This document shows, one piece after another, positions 14,935-18,548 of a stretch of DNA of 18,548 nucleotides. Position 1 is the first letter of the stretch. Each line of letters starts with the position of its first letter. A model generated the notes under the pieces. That model was not told the origin of the DNA. It did not search any database and saw only the letters and a program-made list of their open reading frames with translations. The position numbers and the translations under genes are program-made. Source of the DNA: Streptomyces sp. WM6386 (GTDB lineage: Bacteria > Actinomycetota > Actinomycetes > Streptomycetales > Streptomycetaceae); contig NZ_JXTE01000105.1 in the NCBI RefSeq assembly GCF_000972385.1, positions 1 through 18,548 of the forward strand, in the 5' to 3' direction.

Positions 14935-15855
14935 TCAGGCCTCCTGCGGCTGTGCGGTGAACTCGGCTTCGGTGGAGGTGAGGTCCAGATAGGCCTGCTC
15001 CAACGTGCCCTCTTCAGAGGTCAGTTCGAGGATCGGGATGCCCGCGGCGGACGCGAGGCGGCCGATCTCGTCCACGCGCGCGTGGTGCACGGTCCAGTGC
15101 CCGTCCTCGTGCTCGGCGGCGTCATGCCCGTGTTCGGCCAGGACGGTCTTGAGGGTGGTGGGGTCCGTGGTGCGGATCCGTACCCGCGGCTGCACGCGTG
15201 CATGGATGAACCCGCGCATCGGGGTGTCGGCGAGGAGCCTGCCCCGGCCGAGGACCACGAGGTGGTCGGCGAAGGACGCGGTCTCGTTCATGAGGTGGCT
15301 GGAGACCAGGACGGTGCGCCCCTCCCCCGCGAGGCGGCGCAGCAGCCCGCGGATCCAGATGATGCCTTCGGGGTCCAGGCCGTTGGAGGGCTCGTCCAGC
15401 ATGACCACCTCGGGGTCGCCGAGCAGCGCGGCCGCGATGCCGAGCCGCTGGCGCATGCCCAGGGAGTACGTCCTCACCCGGCGCCGGGCCACCGGGGCGA
15501 GGCCGGTCTCCTCCAGCAGTTCGTCGACGCGGCTGTCCGGGATGCGGTTGCTCGCGGCCAGCGTGCGCAGGTGGTCGCGGCCGGTGCGGGAGCCGTGCGC
15601 GGCCTGCGCGTCGAGCAGGGCGCCGACGTGACGTAGGGGTTCGCCGAGGCCGGCGTAGGCGCGACCGCCGATCGTGGCGGTGCCGGACGTCGGCCGGTCG
15701 AGGCCGAGCACGAGCCGCATGGTGGTGGACTTTCCGGCTCCGTTGGGGCCGAGGAAGCCGGTGACCCGGCCGGGGAGGACGGTGAAGGTGAGGTCGTCCA
15801 CGGCTCGTCGGATGCCGAACTCCTTGGTCAGGTTCTGGACTTCGATGCTGGTCAT
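14935..15855 (-). CDS. ABC transporter ATP-binding protein, BcrA/DrrA-like
   Basis: A 306-residue ATPase partner of the ABC-2 permease. Walker A is GPNGAGKS (36-43), the signature is the SLGMRQR variant (131-137) seen in BcrA- and CcmA-like exporters, Walker B is VVMLDEPSNGLDPEG (150-164), and the switch His177 is in SSHLMNE. A C-terminal extension from about 215 ends in EEGTLEQAYLDLT, the usual tail of this group. The ATG at 15855 has a weak ribosome site (CCAGG), and the upstream open frame is only an extension opposite the kinase gene. The group exports peptide antibiotics, lantibiotics or drugs, or handles envelope stress; it is often run by a neighbouring two-component system, as here. 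Confidence 0.92.
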   Translation of the reverse strand: MTSIEVQNLTKEFGIRRAVDDLTFTVLPGRVTGFLGPNGAGKSTTMRLVLGLDRPTSGTATIGGRAYAGLGEPLRHVGALLDAQAAHGSRTGRDHLRTLAASNRIPDSRVDELLEETGLAPVARRRVRTYSLGMRQRLGIAAALLGDPEVVMLDEPSNGLDPEGIIWIRGLLRRLAGEGRTVLVSSHLMNETASFADHLVVLGRGRLLADTPMRGFIHARVQPRVRIRTTDPTTLKTVLAEHGHDAAEHEDGHWTVHHARVDEIGRLASAAGIPILELTSEEGTLEQAYLDLTSTEAEFTAQPQEA

Positions 15856-15887
15856 GACTGCAGCCTGGCCGGTGGGGCGGGGGCGGG

Positions 15888-15931
15888 GCCTCCCCCACGG
15901 GTGGAGATCGTCTCCCCCGTGCGGGGGAGGC
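15888..15931. promoter_or_regulatory. Large interrupted dyad between the ABC-2 operon and the kinase gene
   Basis: GCCTCCCCC (15888-15896), ACGGG (15897-15901) and GGAGA (15903-15907) pair in order with GGGGGAGGC (15923-15931), CCCGT (15916-15920) and TCTCC (15911-15915). This gives 19 perfect pairs interrupted only by a T on one side and a GC on the other, with TCG at the centre. It sits 33 bases upstream of both divergent start codons (15855 and 15964). It could be the response regulator's operator, or a cruciform or roadblock separating the two transcripts. Confidence 0.55.
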
Positions 15932-15963
15932 TCGCTGTCAGTGGCGGCTGGCACGATGACGCA

Positions 15964-17133
15964 ATGGTCCGTTTGCTGCGCCCGCTCGGCCGGGCGGTGA
16001 CGTACACACGGTTGCTGCACCTGTTCATCGCGATCGTGTGGCCGAGCATGTGGCTGTTCATCCAGGAGGCGTGGTGGACCTGGGTGATGGCGGCCATGGT
16101 CCTCGCTCCGGTCGGGCTGGTGCCCGCGATGCGCACCGTGGAGGGTCTGCAGGCCCGGCTGTTGCTGACCGGTCACCGGCATGACAGCGCGGGCACCGAC
16201 ATCGTCGTCTCGCCGTCCGCCTCCTGGGGCGACCGGGGGCGGGTCGTCGTATGGCTGGAGGCGCGGCTGCTGATCGGCTGCGCGACCTCGGTGTTCACCG
16301 TCCAGCTGCTCATCGCCTCCGTCGACCTGGTGGCGTCGGCGTTCGGCCGTGACGTCGGGGAGGGCCTGCTGGTCCTGCTCCACGGCCACGCCTGGTGGCA
16401 CGTCCTGCTGGTGCCCCCGGCGCTGATCACGCTGGCGGTGACGGTGGTCGGCTCGGGCCGGCTCATCACCGCACTCGCCCGCCGTCTCCTGGGCCCCTCC
16501 CCGGCCGATCGCATGGCCGCCCTGGAGGAACGCACCGAGCAGCTCCTGGAGCGCACCCGCATCGCCCGCGAGCTCCACGACTCCATCGGCCACGCGCTGA
16601 CCGTCGCCGTCGTCCAGGCGGGCGCCGCCCGAGCGGCCGGCGATCCCGCCTTCACCGACCGTGCCCTGGGCGCGATCGAGGAGACCGGCCGGGCGGCCCT
16701 GGAGGACCTGGAACGGGTTCTCGGGATCCTGCGCGAGTCCGGGCGACCGGTCAACGGCCGGCCGACGCTGACGGACTGCGACCGTCTGCTGGAGTCCGCC
16801 CGCGCCTCCGGCGCGAAGGTCGACGCCGAGCTGACCGGGCCCGTCGACACGCTGCCCGGACCGGTCTCCCGCGAGGGGTACCGCATCCTCCAGGAGTCCC
16901 TGACCAATGTGCTGCGGCACGCGGGGGCCGTCCCCGTCCGGGTGCGCATCGCGGTCGTGGAGGACAGCCTCGCTCTGGAGGTCCGCAATCCACTGACGGC
17001 CGACATACCCGGCCCGGGCCGGGGCAGCGGTCTGCGCGGCATACGCGAGCGTGCGGCCCTGCTGGGCGGCAGCGCGCACACCGGCCCCGACCGGGGTGAC
17101 TGGCAGGTGCGGGTGGAGCTGCCGCTGCGCTGA
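15964..17133 (+). CDS. Two-component sensor histidine kinase, NarL-pathway (HisKA_3) type
   Basis: A 389-residue membrane kinase. The N-terminal part has hydrophobic segments near 16-36, 40-56, 100-125 and 135-165, with short external loops, as in sensors that detect signals in the membrane or through a partner transporter. The HisKA_3 dimerisation domain has the H-box ARELHDSIGHALT with phospho-acceptor His205. The ATPase domain has the N-box ESLTNVLRHA (Asn315) and the G-box GRGSGLRGIRERA (353-365). The ATG at 15964 is preceded by CACGAT 6 bases away with no Shine-Dalgarno, so it may be leaderless; an upstream in-frame ATG at 15901 lies in the dyad and is unlikely. It precedes its response regulator by 14 bases and is divergent from the ABC-2 genes. 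Confidence 0.94.
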   Translation: MVRLLRPLGRAVTYTRLLHLFIAIVWPSMWLFIQEAWWTWVMAAMVLAPVGLVPAMRTVEGLQARLLLTGHRHDSAGTDIVVSPSASWGDRGRVVVWLEARLLIGCATSVFTVQLLIASVDLVASAFGRDVGEGLLVLLHGHAWWHVLLVPPALITLAVTVVGSGRLITALARRLLGPSPADRMAALEERTEQLLERTRIARELHDSIGHALTVAVVQAGAARAAGDPAFTDRALGAIEETGRAALEDLERVLGILRESGRPVNGRPTLTDCDRLLESARASGAKVDAELTGPVDTLPGPVSREGYRILQESLTNVLRHAGAVPVRVRIAVVEDSLALEVRNPLTADIPGPGRGSGLRGIRERAALLGGSAHTGPDRGDWQVRVELPLR

Positions 17134-17135
17134 TC

Positions 17136-17141
17136 TACGCT
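17136..17141 (+). promoter_or_regulatory. Possible internal -10 box before the response regulator
   Basis: TACGCT lies 6 bases before the ATG at 17148, and there is no Shine-Dalgarno sequence in the 14-base gap after the kinase stop. It could give a separate leaderless response-regulator mRNA. No clear -35 was seen. Confidence 0.3.
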
Positions 17142-17147
17142 GGCCGG

Positions 17148-17810
17148 ATGCCGGTCACCGTTCTCCTCGTCGACGACGAACCCCTCGTACGCGCGGGTCT
17201 GCGGGCCGTGTTGGAGGCCCAGCCCGACATCGAGGTCGTCGGGGAGGCGGCGGACGGGGCCGCGGTGATCCCGCTGGTGCGGCACCTGCGGCCCGACGTG
17301 GTCGCCATGGACGTACGGATGCCGCTGCTGGACGGGATCGAGGCCACGCGCGCGGTGCTGCGGACGATCGACGAGCCGCCGAAGATCCTGGTGGTGACGA
17401 CGTTCGAGAACGACGAGTACGTGTACGAGGCGCTGCGGGCCGGAGCCGACGGGTTCCTGCTGAAGCGGGCCCGGCCGGCCGAGATCGTGCACGCGGTGCG
17501 GCTGGTCGCCGAAGGTGAGTCGCTGCTGTTCCCGGCGTCGGTGCGGCAGCTCGCCGCCGAGTACGGCGAGGGTGGCGGGAATCGTGCGGCCCGGGCGGCG
17601 ATGGAGCGGGCCCAGCTGACCGAGCGGGAGGCCGAGGTGCTGCGGCTGATGGCCCGCGGGCTGTCCAACGCGGAGATCGCCGAGCGGCTGATCGTCGGGA
17701 CGGAGACGGTGAAGTCCCACGTCAGCGGCGTACTGGCGAAGCTCGGGGTGCGCGATCGCACGCAGGCCGTGATCGCGGCGTACGAGTCGGGGTTCGTGGC
17801 GCCCGGCTGA
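17148..17810 (+). CDS. Response regulator, NarL/FixJ family
   Basis: A 220-residue DNA-binding regulator and the partner of the preceding kinase. The receiver domain (1-120) has the acidic pair Asp9/Asp10, phospho-acceptor Asp55 in AMDVRMP, the switch Thr84/Thr85 and Lys106. The LuxR-type HTH is at 157-212 (LTEREAEVLRLMARGLSNAE, then VKSHVSGVLAKLGVRDR). Phosphorylation should promote dimerisation and binding to inverted repeats; the dyad at 15888-15931 is the obvious nearby candidate (inference). The ATG at 17148 follows the kinase stop by 14 bases. The stop codon overlaps a perfect dyad. Confidence 0.96.
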   Translation: MPVTVLLVDDEPLVRAGLRAVLEAQPDIEVVGEAADGAAVIPLVRHLRPDVVAMDVRMPLLDGIEATRAVLRTIDEPPKILVVTTFENDEYVYEALRAGADGFLLKRARPAEIVHAVRLVAEGESLLFPASVRQLAAEYGEGGGNRAARAAMERAQLTEREAEVLRLMARGLSNAEIAERLIVGTETVKSHVSGVLAKLGVRDRTQAVIAAYESGFVAPG

Positions 17811-17824
17811 CCGGGACCCGGTCA
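17808..17824 (+). terminator. Dyad at the response-regulator stop codon
   Basis: TGACCGGG and CCCGGTCA are perfect complements around a single A (17808-17824), and the stop codon is the first base of the dyad. It is a likely intrinsic terminator of the two-component operon, without a U-tract; an operator for the next gene is an alternative. Confidence 0.4.
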
Positions 17825-17868
17825 CGATCTCTCGGGTCCCCGCACTCGCCCGGCTCCGTCCCTACGAG

Positions 17869-17874
17869 TACGAT
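17869..17874 (+). promoter_or_regulatory. -10 box candidate of the ROK regulator gene
   Basis: TACGAT lies 35 bases before the TTG start, leaving room for a short leader with a ribosome site. No convincing -35 was found. Confidence 0.3.
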
Positions 17875-17909
17875 CCGGCCAACACGCGCACGAGCTGGGA
17901 GGACGGACG

Positions 17910-18548
17910 TTGGGGCGGCTGACCGGCGGGGATCCCTCGCTGCTGCGAAGGATCAATTCCGCGGTGGTGCTGCACGCTCTGCGCGCCACGGACTGCGCGA
18001 CGCTGACCGAGATCACGCGGGTGACCGGCCTGTCCCGGCCGACCGTCGAGGGCGTGGTCGAGGGGCTCATCGAGGCGGGGTACGTCGTCGAGAAGGCGGC
18101 CGACGAGAGTGTCGTACGACGGCAGGGGCGGCCCGCGCGGCGGTTCAGGTTCCGGGCCGAGGCCGGGCATCTGCTGGGCCTCGACATCGGGCCCCACCGG
18201 GTCGCCGCGCTCCTGTCGGACCTGGACGGCCGGGTGCTCGGCGCCGTCGCCAAGGACGTCTCCGAGACGGCGTCGGCCGACGAGCGCCTGGAACGGCTGC
18301 GCACCGCGGTGGCCGAGCTGCTGCGCCGGGCCGGCGTCGCACGCGAGTCGCTGCGGGCGGTGGGGGTCGCCTCGCCCGGGATCGTCGAGGCGGACGGCAC
18401 CGTGCGGCTGTGCGCCGCGCTGCCCCAGTGGACGGGGCTGCGGCTCGGTGAGCGGCTGAGCCGTTCCTTCAAGTGCCCGGTCCTGGTGGAGAACGACGCC
18501 AACGCCGCGGCGGTCGCCGAGCACTGGAAGGGCGCCGCCACCGAGTCC
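17910..18548 (+). CDS. ROK-family transcriptional regulator (partial, runs off right edge)
   Basis: Open from a TTG at 17910, preceded by GGGAGGA at 6-base spacing, to the last base: 213 codons without a stop. Residues 10-58 form a MarR-like winged HTH (LLRRINSAVVLHALR, then LTEITRVTGLSRPTVEGVVEGLIEAGYV). The ROK domain follows from about 85 with LLGLDIGPHRVAALLSDLDG in place of the usual DIGGTK phosphate loop, VASPGIVEADG, and VENDANAAAVAEHWKGAA near 191-208. In ROK repressors a sugar or sugar phosphate bound in this domain controls DNA binding. The altered phosphate loop suggests a regulator rather than a kinase. Its target genes probably lie beyond the window. Confidence 0.9.
   Translation, partial: MGRLTGGDPSLLRRINSAVVLHALRATDCATLTEITRVTGLSRPTVEGVVEGLIEAGYVVEKAADESVVRRQGRPARRFRFRAEAGHLLGLDIGPHRVAALLSDLDGRVLGAVAKDVSETASADERLERLRTAVAELLRRAGVARESLRAVGVASPGIVEADGTVRLCAALPQWTGLRLGERLSRSFKCPVLVENDANAAAVAEHWKGAATES

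Noticed and set aside
14935..17079. 714-residue minus-strand frame joined to the ABC-2 ATPase
   Set aside because: The part beyond the ATG at 15855 is antisense to the kinase and has no motif; the ATPase starts at 15855.

Overview
The base composition (very high GC with strong G/C third positions), the many TAnnnT -10 boxes a few bases from the start codon, the near absence of TTA leucine codons, an F420-type luciferase-like oxidoreductase and a ROK/HTH regulator together point to a Streptomyces chromosome or a close relative. The window reads as chromosomal: I see no rRNA, tRNA, CRISPR array, transposase or phage gene. All assignments rest on motifs and remembered family patterns, not on searches.

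Layout. 1-1843: a LuxR/MalT-type regulator (minus, running off the left edge, with no ATPase domain) is divergent from a secreted class 2 lipase; a near-perfect palindrome lies between them. 1917-3219: a METTL7/TMT1-like methyltransferase faces a toxin-antitoxin pair (RHH antitoxin, then a degenerate Fic/Doc-type toxin); the two stop codons abut in TGATCA. 3423-6867: a two-gene MacB/FtsX-type ABC system. 6944-8283: a luciferase-like (F420-type) oxidoreductase and a GNAT acetyltransferase, each with an imperfect direct repeat beside it that copies a gene 3' end including the stop codon. 8344-10832: a long RNA hairpin or DNA dyad with a possible alternative fold, then two overlapping DUF21/CBS (CNNM/CorC) membrane proteins. 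10892-13775: an SGNH hydrolase, a short relic reading frame on the minus strand that contains the purB promoter, purB (leaderless GTG start) and mug. 13780-15855 (minus): ABC-2 ATPase, permease and a small unknown gene carrying the only in-frame TTA codon I found. 15888-17810: a 19-bp interrupted dyad, then a NarL-type histidine kinase and response regulator divergent from the ABC-2 transporter. 17910-18548: the N-terminal two-thirds or so of a ROK-family regulator, running off the right edge.

How the genes fit together. The clearest functional module is the two-component system divergent from the ABC-2 exporter, with a large dyad between them that is a natural candidate binding site for the response regulator; this layout is typical of envelope-stress or peptide-antibiotic resistance modules. 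The lipase and its divergent regulator may be a second regulator-target pair, and the RHH antitoxin promoter contains two GCTAGC boxes suited to autoregulation. The most novel-looking elements are non-coding: the leader before the CNNM/CorC pair, the kinase-upstream dyad, and the relic coding segment that now carries the purB promoter. No intergenic stretch exceeds 300 bases.
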